Positions 7,620 to 16,174 of a stretch of DNA of 32,228 nucleotides are shown here, piece after piece (positions within the stretch are counted from its first letter, which is position 1; the number at the start of each line of letters is the position of its first letter). The DNA comes from an uncultured Rhodospirillales bacterium (GTDB lineage Bacteria; Pseudomonadota; Alphaproteobacteria; Acetobacterales; Acetobacteraceae). The notes under the pieces are model-generated. The model had not been told where the DNA came from. It made no database searches and worked only from the letters and a program-made list of their open reading frames with translations. A program made the position numbers and the translations under genes. The stretch lies in the NCBI GenBank assembly GCA_903924855.1, contig CAIYCW010000025.1:1-32228 (forward strand), in the 5' to 3' direction.

Positions 7620-8279
7620 ATGCAGACCATTCTGGCCGTGTTCCGTCCACGCAAGCGGCTGTTTGCCGCAGCGCTGATCGGCGTTCTGGTGGGCGCGCTG
7701 CTGCCGGCGACCCTGGCGCCGCAGACCCGCGCGGTGATCGCGTGGGACGTGCTGGTCTCGGTGTTCCTGGCAAGCGTGGCGCATCTGTTCAGCGTGCAAC
7801 GGCCCGAGCACATGCAGCACGACGCCGCGGCCCAGCAGGAAGGCGAATGGACGATCTTCTGGATCACCGTGGGCGCGGTTGCCGCAAGCTTTGCCGTGAT
7901 CGTCTTCGAATTCTCCGCCAGCAAGGATGCCCCTGCCGGCGCACGCAGCCTTCACGTGGCGCTGGTGGCCTTCACCCTGTTCGCCTCCTGGCTGATGACG
8001 CATGTGGTCTTCGCGCTGCGCTACGCGCATGAATATTACGAGATCGCCCCAGGCCGCACCGAGATCGATCGCGGGCTGGAGTTCCCGGGCTGCGAAGACC
8101 CGGATTACTGGGACTTCGTGTATTTCTCGATCATCCTCGGCATGACTTTCCAGGTGTCGGACGTGCAGATCACCTCCCGCACCCTGCGCAGGCTCGCCAC
8201 CGCGCACGGGCTGTTGGGCTTCCTGTTCAACACGGTGATCATCGCACTCACGGTCAACATCGCGGCGGGGCTGTTGTAG
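7620..8279 (+). CDS. DUF1345 family membrane protein
   Basis: The 219-residue product has about five hydrophobic helices (roughly residues 14-32, 38-55, 78-98, 115-135 and 195-219) and the DUF1345 signature around LEFPGCEDPDYWDFVYFSI followed by GMTFQVSDVQITSR, where the family's conserved Tyr/Phe and GM-x-x-Q-x-S-D motifs lie. The function of the family is not established. The ATG at 7620 is the first Met of the recognisable family sequence; GGGGA lies about seven bases upstream. Its TAG abuts the stop codon of the convergent solute-binding protein gene with no spacer. Confidence 0.85.
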   Translation: MQTILAVFRPRKRLFAAALIGVLVGALLPATLAPQTRAVIAWDVLVSVFLASVAHLFSVQRPEHMQHDAAAQQEGEWTIFWITVGAVAASFAVIVFEFSASKDAPAGARSLHVALVAFTLFASWLMTHVVFALRYAHEYYEIAPGRTEIDRGLEFPGCEDPDYWDFVYFSIILGMTFQVSDVQITSRTLRRLATAHGLLGFLFNTVIIALTVNIAAGLL

Positions 8280-9863
8280 TCACCCCCGCCTGATGTTCCA
8301 GAACAGCGGCAGCCCATCCAGCATCCCCGTCAGATCGCCCCGATACGCCGTGGTGGTGATGGTCTGGCCGAGCGGGATATACGGCACGTCCTCGAAGGCC
8401 TGCAGCTGGATCTCGCGCGCCAGGCGCTGCTGGTCCGCCAGACCCTCGGTGCGCAGCCATTCATTGCGCAGCGCCTCGATGCGCGGGCTGTTGGGCCAAC
8501 CCGGGGCGGCCTGCTCGCCATTGCCGCGCAGAAACACATGGCCTGACGGGTTGATGTGGTCGGAGCCGGCCCAGCTGGTCTGAAAGATGCTCCAACCACC
8601 CTCCGACGGCGGCCCCTTCTTCTGCCGGCGTTGCAGCGAACTGGCCCAGTCCATCGCCGCCACCTCCAGATTGAGGCCAAGCCGGCCCAGCACATCCGCC
8701 GTCACATCCGCCAGGGTCTTCACGCTGGCAATGTCCTGTGGCGCCATCAACAGCACTTTCTCGCCGGCATAGCCGGAGGCGGCGATGGCACGCTTCACGG
8801 CAGTCAGGTCGCGCGGGCCGGTCAGCGCCTGCATGCCGGCATCATTGGCCAGCGGGGTGTTGGGGCAGAAATAGCCGACATTGTCATTCCACCGGCTGCG
8901 GTCCTCGCCGTTCACCGCGATCATGTAATCGCTCTGCGTGATGGCGCCGAACAGGGCGCGGCGCAGGGCCGGATTGTTGAACGGCGGCTGCAGATGGTTG
9001 AAGCGCATGGTGGCGATGGTGCCGGTCGGCACCACGACGCGGGTGGCGATGCCCAGGGAGCGTTTCAGCAACGGCAGCAGATCGGATTGCGGGGTGTAAA
9101 GCCAATCCACCTCGCCCTTCTGCAGGGCGGCGGCCGAGGTCGCGGGGTCCTGCAGGATGGTCCATTCGATGCGCTCGAAATGCGCCACCTTGCCGCCCGC
9201 GGTGCGAAAGGCGGGCTCGTTGCGCGGCACGTAGCCGTCGAATTGGCGATAGACCACGCGGCTGCCGGCCACGCGTTCCTCCGGCACGTAGATATAGGGG
9301 CCGCTGCCAGTGGGGTCGGTGATCGGCTTGGCCGGATCACCGTCTGCGATGCGGGCCGGCATGATGGCGCACATCATCGGGGCCGTCTTTGCCAGCGCGT
9401 CCGGCAGGCGCGGGAACGGGGTGTTGAGGCGGATCAGGATGGTGCGGTCGTCCGGTGCCGCGATGTCATCGAGGGCTGCAGCCAGGGTCTGGCCGAACGC
9501 GTCCCGCTTCATCCAGCGCTTGATCGAGGCCACCGCGTCACGCGCCAGCACGGCCTCGCCGTCATGAAAGCGCAGGCCGGGCCGCAGCGTGAGCCGCCAG
9601 GCCAGACCATCGGGCGCGGTGGTGAAGCCCTCCAGCATCTGCGGGCGGGGGATGTAATCCTGGTCGAGGCCGAACAACGTGTCATAGACCAGAAAGCCAT
9701 GATCGCGGGTCTGATAGACGGTGACCCAGCTGGGATCGAGCACCGTCAGATCGGCATCCGGCACGAAGCGCAGCACCCTGGCCGAGTCCGAAGCCGCCAA
9801 CGCGGGTGTTGCCAGAACGGGTGCCGCAAGAGCTGCCTGGAGAAACCTGCGTCGCTGCATCAT
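8280..9863 (-). CDS. Family-5 extracellular solute-binding protein of a peptide/nickel-type ABC transporter
   Basis: This 527-residue periplasmic binding protein would deliver a peptide or similar ligand to an ABC importer; the ligand cannot be told from sequence. [25 protein letters not shown] is an N-terminal signal with a twin-arginine-like RRRFLQ and a likely cut after ALA. Family features include [40 protein letters not shown] and [15 protein letters not shown] lies seven bases before the ATG at 9863; a second ATG follows immediately. No permease or ATPase gene is adjacent. It is divergent from the FAD oxidoreductase gene 62 bp away. Confidence 0.92.
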   Translation of the reverse strand: MMQRRRFLQAALAAPVLATPALAASDSARVLRFVPDADLTVLDPSWVTVYQTRDHGFLVYDTLFGLDQDYIPRPQMLEGFTTAPDGLAWRLTLRPGLRFHDGEAVLARDAVASIKRWMKRDAFGQTLAAALDDIAAPDDRTILIRLNTPFPRLPDALAKTAPMMCAIMPARIADGDPAKPITDPTGSGPYIYVPEERVAGSRVVYRQFDGYVPRNEPAFRTAGGKVAHFERIEWTILQDPATSAAALQKGEVDWLYTPQSDLLPLLKRSLGIATRVVVPTGTIATMRFNHLQPPFNNPALRRALFGAITQSDYMIAVNGEDRSRWNDNVGYFCPNTPLANDAGMQALTGPRDLTAVKRAIAASGYAGEKVLLMAPQDIASVKTLADVTADVLGRLGLNLEVAAMDWASSLQRRQKKGPPSEGGWSIFQTSWAGSDHINPSGHVFLRGNGEQAAPGWPNSPRIEALRNEWLRTEGLADQQRLAREIQLQAFEDVPYIPLGQTITTTAYRGDLTGMLDGLPLFWNIRRG

Positions 9864-9925
9864 GGGCTGTCCTTCCGCGTCTGGCAGTGAAAGACTACGA
9901 GGCATTGCGGGGGAGATGCCAGGAA

Positions 9926-11023
9926 ATGGAGCAGGTGGATGTCGTGGTGGTCGGCGCCGGCGTGGTGGGCATCTCCACCGCCCGCGCCCTGGCGATGGCC
10001 GGGCGCGAGGTGCTGGTGCTGGACGCGGCGGAGGGCATCGGCACCGAGATCTCCTCGCGCAACAGCGAGGTGATCCATGCCGGCATCTACTACCCGCGCG
10101 ATTCCCTGATGGCGCTGCTGTGCGTGGCGGGACGGCGCAAGCTTTACGCCTTCTGCGACGAACACGGCGTTGCCTATCGCCGCTGCGGCAAGCTGATCGT
10201 TGCCACCTCGGAGGAGGAGAATGACAGGCTGGACGGCATCAAGGCCCGGGCCGAGGCCAACGGGGTGGAGGGCATGCGGCATCTGAGCGCTGCCGAGGCG
10301 CGCGCGCTGGAGCCAAACCTGTCCTGCACCGCGGCACTGCTCTCGCCCGAGACCGGCATTCTGGACAGCCATGGCTATATGCTGGCGCTGCAAGGCGAGG
10401 CGGAGGCGCATGGTGCGATGTTCGTCTTCCACAGCCCGGTCGAAGGCGGGCGGGCGACCAGCCAAGGGCTGGAGATTGTGGTGGGTGGGGCCGATCCGAT
10501 GACGCTGCGCTGCCGCATGCTGGTCAATGCGGCCGGATTGCAGGCGACCAGCCTTGCCAGCCGGATCATCGGCATGCCCAGCCAATTGGTGCCGCAGACC
10601 TATTACGCCAAGGGCAATTACTTCACCCTGGCCGGCCGCGCCCCGTTCAGCCGGCTGATCTACCCGGTGCCGGTGCAGGGCGGGCTCGGCGTGCATCTGA
10701 CGCTCGATCTGGGCGACCAGGCGCGGTTCGGCCCCGATGTGGAATGGATCGATGAGCTGGATTACACTGTCGATCCCAGGCGATCCGACAGTTTCTACGA
10801 GGCGATCCGGCGCTATTGGCCGGCCTTGCCGGATGGCGCGCTCTCGCCGGGCTATGCCGGCATTCGGCCCAAGATCACGCCGAAGGGCGCTCCGGCCGCG
10901 GATTTCGTGATCCAGCCGGAATCGGCGCATGGCGTGACGGGGCTGGTCAATCTGTTCGGCATCGAGAGTCCGGGCCTGACCTCGGCGATCGCCTTGGCCG
11001 ATCTGGTGGCGGAGCTGGCGTGA
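9926..11023 (+). CDS. FAD-dependent oxidoreductase, L-2-hydroxyglutarate oxidase-like
   Basis: The 365-residue protein opens with a Rossmann FAD motif, [17 protein letters not shown], and an acidic residue at the end of beta-2 (VLDAAEG). [15 protein letters not shown] is characteristic of the LhgO/L2HGDH group in the DAO family, as are the C-terminal GYAGIRPKI and [13 protein letters not shown]. The likely reaction is oxidation of L-2-hydroxyglutarate or a similar 2-hydroxyacid, with electrons going to the quinone pool or O2. The substrate is inferred only. The ATG at 9926 was chosen because the FAD motif follows within a few residues; GGGGGAG lies about ten bases upstream. Its stop is 12 bp from the stop of the convergent transglycosylase gene. 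Confidence 0.88.
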   Translation: MEQVDVVVVGAGVVGISTARALAMAGREVLVLDAAEGIGTEISSRNSEVIHAGIYYPRDSLMALLCVAGRRKLYAFCDEHGVAYRRCGKLIVATSEEENDRLDGIKARAEANGVEGMRHLSAAEARALEPNLSCTAALLSPETGILDSHGYMLALQGEAEAHGAMFVFHSPVEGGRATSQGLEIVVGGADPMTLRCRMLVNAAGLQATSLASRIIGMPSQLVPQTYYAKGNYFTLAGRAPFSRLIYPVPVQGGLGVHLTLDLGDQARFGPDVEWIDELDYTVDPRRSDSFYEAIRRYWPALPDGALSPGYAGIRPKITPKGAPAADFVIQPESAHGVTGLVNLFGIESPGLTSAIALADLVAELA

Positions 11024-11035
11024 TCGCCCAGCCTG

Positions 11036-12169
11036 TCAGCCCTGCACATCCGGCGACAGCACGATGCAGTTGCTGCCGGATTTGCCGAGTTTCTGGCAGG
11101 CCTGGATCGCCGCCTCATGCGACAAGCCGGTGAGCCGGGCACGATAGAGCGTGGTTGAGGCCTGTTTGGTCTGGCCCACCATCGGGCGTGCCCCCAGGAT
11201 CTGAACCTTGTTGCGCGCCGTCTCGGCGGCGGCGCGGGCCAGCGCCTCGTTGCCGAACGCGCCCACCTGGATCGCCCAGGATGATCCCGCAACGCTCTGC
11301 CGTGGCAGCGTGTCCGCCATGGCCTGCGGGATCAGATGAAACCCGCCGGAGGGTGCCGGTGCGGCCTGCGCCACCACGCTGGGCGGGCGAGGCGGCACGG
11401 GCGGCGGGGCCAGGGTTGCCACCTCCACCGAACCGCGCCCGAGACCGCTGCGCCGCGTCTCCGCCAGGGCCATCGGCGCCGGGGACGGCGTGCGGCCCGG
11501 ATTGCGCGGGCCAGGCGGGATGTTCACGGGAATCTGGTTCATCGCATACTGGCCGGCCTGCGACGGGCGCTGCGGCTGCACGCCCGCGATTCGCGGCCCG
11601 ATTCGGGCGACGTAGTTGCGAGTCTCGTCCGGCAGGCCCTTGTGGCGGCTCAGATAGTCATCCATCCGGCCGGGGCCGGCATTGTAGGCGGCCAGAAACC
11701 CGGGCGCGCCATACAGATCATACAGCTCCCGCATATAGGCGGTGCCGGCCATGATGTTGTCGTGCGGGAAATACGGATCATCGCCCAGCGAATAGCGCGC
11801 GCGCAGCTCGTCATAGGTGGAGGGCATGATCTGCATCAGCCCCATTGCACCGGGGCTGGACGTGGCCATCACCTGGCCGCTTGATTCCTGGCGCATCACC
11901 TCGCGGATCCAACGTTCCGGCACGTCATAGGTGGCGGCGGCCTCGGTGATATAGGGACCCCAAGGGTCGGAGGGCGGGCCGGGCGGCGCATAGTTGCGCG
12001 CGGCCTTCGCCTCATAGCGTGCAGCCTCCTGGGTGGCGCTCATCCGCGGTCCGCTGGAGCAGGCGGCAAGCGCCGCCACCGCCGACAGGCAGGCCGCCGC
12101 ACGCAGCCACACACGCAGGCCTTGCGTGGCAGACCGGATCGCAGGGTCACGGACAGGGCGGATTTGCAA
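11036..12169 (-). CDS. Lipoprotein lytic transglycosylase (SLT) with C-terminal SPOR domain
   Basis: The protein should cleave peptidoglycan between MurNAc and GlcNAc while anchored by lipid. With the start used here it has 377 residues: a signal with lipobox LAAC (C37), an SLT domain at about 65-195 with catalytic E95 (RQESSGQ), GLMQIMP and AYNAG, a Pro-rich linker, and a SPOR domain (about 300-375, SWAIQVGAFGNEALARAAAE) that in other proteins binds denuded glycan at division sites. The TTG at 12169 is preferred because AAGGA lies exactly six bases upstream. An ATG at 12265 would add 32 residues before the signal and has no good site. Confidence 0.88.
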   Translation of the reverse strand: MQIRPVRDPAIRSATQGLRVWLRAAACLSAVAALAACSSGPRMSATQEAARYEAKAARNYAPPGPPSDPWGPYITEAAATYDVPERWIREVMRQESSGQVMATSSPGAMGLMQIMPSTYDELRARYSLGDDPYFPHDNIMAGTAYMRELYDLYGAPGFLAAYNAGPGRMDDYLSRHKGLPDETRNYVARIGPRIAGVQPQRPSQAGQYAMNQIPVNIPPGPRNPGRTPSPAPMALAETRRSGLGRGSVEVATLAPPPVPPRPPSVVAQAAPAPSGGFHLIPQAMADTLPRQSVAGSSWAIQVGAFGNEALARAAAETARNKVQILGARPMVGQTKQASTTLYRARLTGLSHEAAIQACQKLGKSGSNCIVLSPDVQG

Positions 12170-12276
12170 CGGAGTTCCTTTGGCTGCGACGGAACAGGCA
12201 TAAAAGAATCGCGAACGGCCAGGCTGAAAGATCCGATCAACCGGTGCACTCTTGAGGGCGCACATCAGGAACAGCC

Positions 12277-12312
12277 TATAAGCTGCTTATACCAATGTTT
12301 TGTTTAAAACAA
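12277..12312. promoter_or_regulatory. Two adjacent AT-rich palindromes between divergent lipoprotein genes
   Basis: TATAAGC-T-GCTTATA (12277-12291) and TTGTTT-A-AAACAA (12300-12312) are both perfect odd-length palindromes with centres 22 bp apart, about two helical turns. They lie in the 272-bp gap between the transglycosylase start (12169) and the glycine-zipper lipoprotein start (12442), in DNA clearly richer in A and T than the surroundings. They may be operators or promoter elements; the binding protein is unknown. I could not fix a promoter in the rest of the gap. Confidence 0.4.
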
Positions 12313-12441
12313 GGCGAACGCGCATTTTGTATGACTTCAGGAAACATCCTTATCCCCACACCATGCGAAACCGCTCCATCCAACCACAACAATTGGTGTA
12401 GTGAGCGGGGAGCACCCCAACCAGACGGTCTGGAGACCCAT

Positions 12442-12924
12442 ATGCGCGCTGCCGTTTATCATCGATCGCTGTTGCTTCTGGCGCTGTTCGCGTGCCTCGG
12501 CTTTGCCGCCTGCGCGCCGCAGAACACCAACACCACCTACAGTGCCGCCGATATCGGCCGCACCGCGCAGATCTCGTACGGCACCATCGTCTCGATGCGC
12601 CCGGTGGTGGTGCAGGGCCAGCAGACCGGCGTGGGCACGCTGGGCGGGGCGGCCGTGGGCGGTGTCGCCGGCTCCTATATCGGCGGGCGTGACCCGCGCG
12701 CCAATATCCTGGGCGCGATCGGCGGCGCCATCATCGGCGGCATCGCCGGCACCGCGGCCGAAGGCGCGGTCAACAAGGGTGAAGCGGTGGAGTTCATCAT
12801 CCAGGAGGACAACGCGCCCAACCCGATTTCGGTGGTGCAGACCAACGAGGATGGCTTCCGCCCCGGCGAACGCGTGGCACTCACGCGCGGTGCGCGCACG
12901 CGGATCGCCCGGGTGGCACGCTGA
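12442..12924 (+). CDS. Glycine-zipper outer-membrane lipoprotein (SlyB / 17-kDa antigen type)
   Basis: The 160-residue product has a signal sequence ending in a FAAC lipobox (C24), then a region like SlyB (SAADIGRTAQISYGTIVSMRPVVV) and two glycine-zipper stretches (TLGGAAVGGVAGSYIGG and LGAIGGAIIGGIAG) that form a membrane-inserting hairpin in relatives. Its role is probably structural in the outer membrane; no enzyme activity is expected. The ATG at 12442 has GGAG six to seven bases upstream; the frame extends further upstream but without lipoprotein features. It is divergent from the transglycosylase gene and upstream of the Wzm/Wzt pair by 88 bp. Confidence 0.88.
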   Translation: MRAAVYHRSLLLLALFACLGFAACAPQNTNTTYSAADIGRTAQISYGTIVSMRPVVVQGQQTGVGTLGGAAVGGVAGSYIGGRDPRANILGAIGGAIIGGIAGTAAEGAVNKGEAVEFIIQEDNAPNPISVVQTNEDGFRPGERVALTRGARTRIARVAR

Positions 12925-13012
12925 TCGACTCTCACCATCAGCGTCGCGGACCGGAGCCCGCACGGCAGGCCTGCTGCGCTGCGGGTGCGGGCGGGTTGCG
13001 GGCAGGCAGGCG

Positions 13013-13885
13013 ATGGGCTATCGGCCCCGCATGTCCATGACCCTTCATGCCCCCGCACGCGAACCCGTGCTCGAGCTGTCCGCCTCGCAGAGCAATCTGA
13101 GCCAGGCGCGGCTGGCGCTGGGCGATCTCGGCCGGCTGTTCCAGATGTGGCGGCTGTGCTGGTCCCTGGCGTTTCTGGACATCACGCTGCGCTATCGTGG
13201 GTCGATGCTGGGCCCGTTCTGGCTGACCCTGTCCACCGCCATCATGGTGGGCTCGATGGGCTTCCTGTATTCCGCCCTGTTCCACATGGACATGCACAGC
13301 TATTTCCCGTTCATCGCGCTGTCCATCGTGCTGTGGAACTTCATCAACACGCTGGTGAACGACAGCTGCACCTGCTTCACTGCGGCGGAATCCCTCATCC
13401 GCTCGGTGCGCATCCCGATCTCGCTGTATGCGGTGCGCGTTGTGCTGCGCAATCTGATGGTGCTGGCGCACAACGTGGTGGTGATCGTCGTCGTCGATGT
13501 CAGCCTCAGTGCCGAGCCGGGCTGGACCGGGCTGCTCGCGATCCCTGCGTTTCTGATGTGGATCGTGGTGGGTGTGGCGCTCGTCCTGTTGCTCGGCACC
13601 CTCTCCGCCCGGTTCCGGGACATTCCGCCGATCATCGCCAGCGTGATGCAGATGGCGTTCTTCGTCTCAGGTGTGATCTGGCAGCCCTCGCAGCTGAAGC
13701 AGTATGAATATCTGCTGGCGCTCAACCCGTTCTTCAGCCTGCTGGAAGTGGTGCGTGCGCCGTTGCTGGGTCAGGTGCCTTCGCTGCCGATCTACGCCTC
13801 GGCCATCGGCTATTCGGCGTTTCTGCTGGTGACGGCCAGCCTGTTGTTCGTGCGCACGCGCGGACGCATCGCGTTCTGGGTGTAG
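13013..13885 (+). CDS. ABC-2 type polysaccharide export permease (Wzm-like)
   Basis: The 290-residue membrane protein has about six helices and the ABC2 permease pattern: an amphipathic N-terminal segment (LFQMWRLCWSLAFLDITLRYRGSMLGPFW), an internal TAAESLIRSVRIPISLYAVR, LSARFRDIPPIIASVMQ, and a late LNPFFSLLEVVRAPLLG. These fit exporters of lipid-linked polysaccharides (Wzm/KpsM/TagG group). It acts with the ATPase encoded 4 bp downstream. The ATG at 13013 was chosen for the purine-rich sequence just upstream; ATGs at 13031 and 13037 are possible. No glycosyltransferase genes are adjacent, so the exported glycan is unknown. Confidence 0.9.
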   Translation: MGYRPRMSMTLHAPAREPVLELSASQSNLSQARLALGDLGRLFQMWRLCWSLAFLDITLRYRGSMLGPFWLTLSTAIMVGSMGFLYSALFHMDMHSYFPFIALSIVLWNFINTLVNDSCTCFTAAESLIRSVRIPISLYAVRVVLRNLMVLAHNVVVIVVVDVSLSAEPGWTGLLAIPAFLMWIVVGVALVLLLGTLSARFRDIPPIIASVMQMAFFVSGVIWQPSQLKQYEYLLALNPFFSLLEVVRAPLLGQVPSLPIYASAIGYSAFLLVTASLLFVRTRGRIAFWV

Positions 13886-13889
13886 CGCC

Positions 13890-14636
13890 ATGGCCGCTGA
13901 AATACTGGCGCGTGATGTGGGGCTTGATTTCCCGCTCTATCACGGCAACGCCCGCAGCCTGAAGAAGACGGTGATCCGCAATGTCACCGGCCGCATGGGG
14001 GCGGACAGCCGCGACCGCATCGTGGTGCAGGCCTTGCGCGACGTGAATTTCCATCTGAAATCCGGCGACCGGCTGGGCCTTGTCGGCCGCAACGGGGCTG
14101 GCAAGACCACGCTGCTGCGCACCCTGGCTGGCATCTACGAGCCGCAGCACGGTGTGGTGCGGGTGACGGGCACGCTGAACGCGTTGCTTGATCCCAATCT
14201 GGGAATGAACTCCGAGCTGACCGGGCGGGAGAACATCTCGCTGCGCGGCCAGTATCACGGCCTCAGCCGGCCCCAGATCGAGCAACTGGCCGAGGATGTG
14301 GCAAGCTTTGCCAATCTGGGGGAGTTTCTGGACCTGCCGGTGCGCATCTACAGCTCCGGCATGGTGGTGCGGTTGGGCTTCGCGCTCGCCACCGCCATCA
14401 GGCCGCAGGTGCTGCTGATGGATGAATGGTTCCTGGCCGGTGACGCCAACTTCCTGGAGAAGGCGCGCGACCGGTTGGAGGACATGGTGCGGGGGGCTGA
14501 GATCCTGGTGCTGTCCTCCCATATCCCGCAGGTGATGCTGGATTGGTGCACCCGCGTGATCTGGATGGATGACGGCCGCATCCGTGCCGATGGCGATCCC
14601 GGCGAAGTGCTGCACCAATATCTGGACGCGGCCTGA
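13890..14636 (+). CDS. ABC polysaccharide export ATPase (Wzt-like)
   Basis: The 248-residue ATPase drives the Wzm-like permease. Visible motifs are the Walker A GRNGAGKT (66-73), a signature reading YSSGMVVRL, the Walker B VLLMDEW and the H-loop SSH. YSSGM plus LDPNLGMNSELTGRENI is typical of the Wzt/KpsT/TagH branch. At 248 residues it lacks the C-terminal carbohydrate-recognition domain of long Wzt proteins, so export should not depend on a capped O-antigen end. It starts 4 bp after the permease stop. Confidence 0.93.
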   Translation: MAAEILARDVGLDFPLYHGNARSLKKTVIRNVTGRMGADSRDRIVVQALRDVNFHLKSGDRLGLVGRNGAGKTTLLRTLAGIYEPQHGVVRVTGTLNALLDPNLGMNSELTGRENISLRGQYHGLSRPQIEQLAEDVASFANLGEFLDLPVRIYSSGMVVRLGFALATAIRPQVLLMDEWFLAGDANFLEKARDRLEDMVRGAEILVLSSHIPQVMLDWCTRVIWMDDGRIRADGDPGEVLHQYLDAA

Positions 14637-14703
14637 TCCCGTTCAGCCACGGCGCAATGTCGTGCCGCGCTGGATCGCAACCGACATCGCCGCAAGCCAA
14701 AAG

Positions 14704-14741
14704 GTAAAAGTTTTTTGCTTCTTTTTGTTCACAAAAAGAAG
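14704..14741. repeat. AT-rich hairpin repeat, copy 1
   Basis: CTTCTTTTTGT (14718-14728) and ACAAAAAGAAG (14731-14741) are perfect complements with a two-base TC loop, preceded by AAAAGTTTTTTG. It lies in the 114-bp gap between the convergent Wzt-like and purB genes, 10 bp from the purB stop. A very similar element occurs at 29847-29884, also between convergent genes. It probably ends transcription from both sides, but it lacks the GC stem plus T-tail of a standard terminator. Confidence 0.65.
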
Positions 14742-14750
14742 AAATCCTCC

Positions 14751-16100
14751 TTAAGCCGCAGGCCCTGCCTCGCCGAACACGCGGGTGAACACCGAATCGA
14801 TCTGGCGCAGATGCAGCCGCGCATCCATCGCCGCATCCAGCATCTCCGGCGGCACGCGTCCCGCCACTTCCGGATCGGCGTCGAGGTTCTGGCGGAAGCT
14901 CTTGTGCCCTGGCTTGCCCAGCGTGGACCAGGTGGCCATCGCGTTGCGCTGCACGATGCGATAGGCGTCCTCGCGCAGAATGCCGGCGCGGGCGAGTGCC
15001 AGCAGAATCTCGCCTGAATGCACCACGCCGCCGAGGCTTTCCAGATTGGCGGCCATCTGCTCCGGGTAGACAGTGAGTTTTTCCATCATCGACGCCAGTC
15101 GCATCAGCGCGAAATCCAGAGTGATGGTGGCATCCGGTGCTATGGCACGCTCCACCGAGGAATGGCTGATGTCGCGTTCGTGCCACAGCGTGACGTTCTC
15201 CAGCGCCGGCGTCACGGCGCTGCGCACGATGCGGGCAAGGCCGGTGAGGTTCTCGGAGAGCACCGGGTTGCGCTTGTGCGGCATCGCCGAGCTGCCTTTC
15301 TGGCCGGCGTGGAAGAACTCCTCCGCCTCGCGCACCTCGGAGCGTTGCAGGTGGCGCACCTCGGTGGCCAGCCGCTCGATGCCGGAGGCCACCACGCCCA
15401 GCGCGCAGAAGAAGGCAGCGTGGCGGTCGCGCGGGATCACCTGGGTGGAAACCGGTTCGACGGACAGGCCGAGCCTTTTGGCCACGAACGCCTCAATGCG
15501 CGGATCGAGATGGGCAAAGGTGCCGACCGCGCCGGAGATCGCGCAGACCGCGATCTCGGCGCGCGCCGCCAGCAGGCGCTGGCGGTTGCGGGCAAACTCG
15601 GCGTAGTGGCCGGCAAGCTTGAGGCCGAAACTGGTGGGTTCGGCGTGAATGCCATGGCTGCGCCCGATGGTCAGCGTGTGCTTGAACTCGAAGGCCCGGG
15701 TTTTCAACGCGGCCAGCACGGCGTCCACATCGGCCAGCAGGATATCGGCGGCCTGCATCATCTGCACCGACAGGCAGGTGTCCAGCACGTCCGAGCTGGT
15801 CATGCCCAGATGCACGAAGCGGCTGTCCTCGCCGATGCCCTCGGCAAGCCAGGTCAGGAAGGCGATCACGTCATGGCGGGTGACGGCCTCGATCGCGTCG
15901 ATGCGGGCGATCTCCTCCGCGTTGATGGTGGCGATCTTGGCATCGCCCCGCTCGCGGATGTTGCGTGCCGCCTCGGCCGGGATTTCGCCAAGCTGGCCCA
16001 TCGCCTCGGCGGCCAGCGCCTCGATCTCGAACCAGATGCGGTAACGGTTCTCGGGTGCCCAGATCGCGGTCATCTGCGGGCGGCTGTAGCGGGGCACCAT
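14751..16100 (-). CDS. purB: Adenylosuccinate lyase PurB
   Basis: PurB catalyses two fumarate-releasing steps: SAICAR to AICAR and adenylosuccinate to AMP. The 449-residue protein shows the family signature SSAMPHKRNP on the flexible catalytic loop, TSSDVLDT (the substrate-binding TS-D motif), GRSHGIHAEP with the catalytic His, and HERDISHSSVER. It begins MVPRYSRPQMTAIW. The ATG at 16100 was chosen because this matches family N-termini; the longer open frame upstream is not family-like. It stands alone, divergent from the TerC-family gene 74 bp away. Confidence 0.97.
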   Translation of the reverse strand: MVPRYSRPQMTAIWAPENRYRIWFEIEALAAEAMGQLGEIPAEAARNIRERGDAKIATINAEEIARIDAIEAVTRHDVIAFLTWLAEGIGEDSRFVHLGMTSSDVLDTCLSVQMMQAADILLADVDAVLAALKTRAFEFKHTLTIGRSHGIHAEPTSFGLKLAGHYAEFARNRQRLLAARAEIAVCAISGAVGTFAHLDPRIEAFVAKRLGLSVEPVSTQVIPRDRHAAFFCALGVVASGIERLATEVRHLQRSEVREAEEFFHAGQKGSSAMPHKRNPVLSENLTGLARIVRSAVTPALENVTLWHERDISHSSVERAIAPDATITLDFALMRLASMMEKLTVYPEQMAANLESLGGVVHSGEILLALARAGILREDAYRIVQRNAMATWSTLGKPGHKSFRQNLDADPEVAGRVPPEMLDAAMDARLHLRQIDSVFTRVFGEAGPAA

Positions 16101-16174
16101 GGTCGTGTTCCGTCTGCTCTTGCGGGAGACTTCATCTAGGCCGAGATGAAAGCCGTCACAACGCGAAAGCCAGC

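Noticed and set aside
8556..9890. 444-codon open frame antisense to the solute-binding protein gene
   Set aside because: It is His/Arg/Gly-rich with no domain pattern, opposite a gene with a clear signal peptide and family motifs.
16101..16174. Manganese riboswitch ahead of the TerC-family gene
   Set aside because: The gap is only 74 bp and no paired yybP-ykoY-like pattern is seen.
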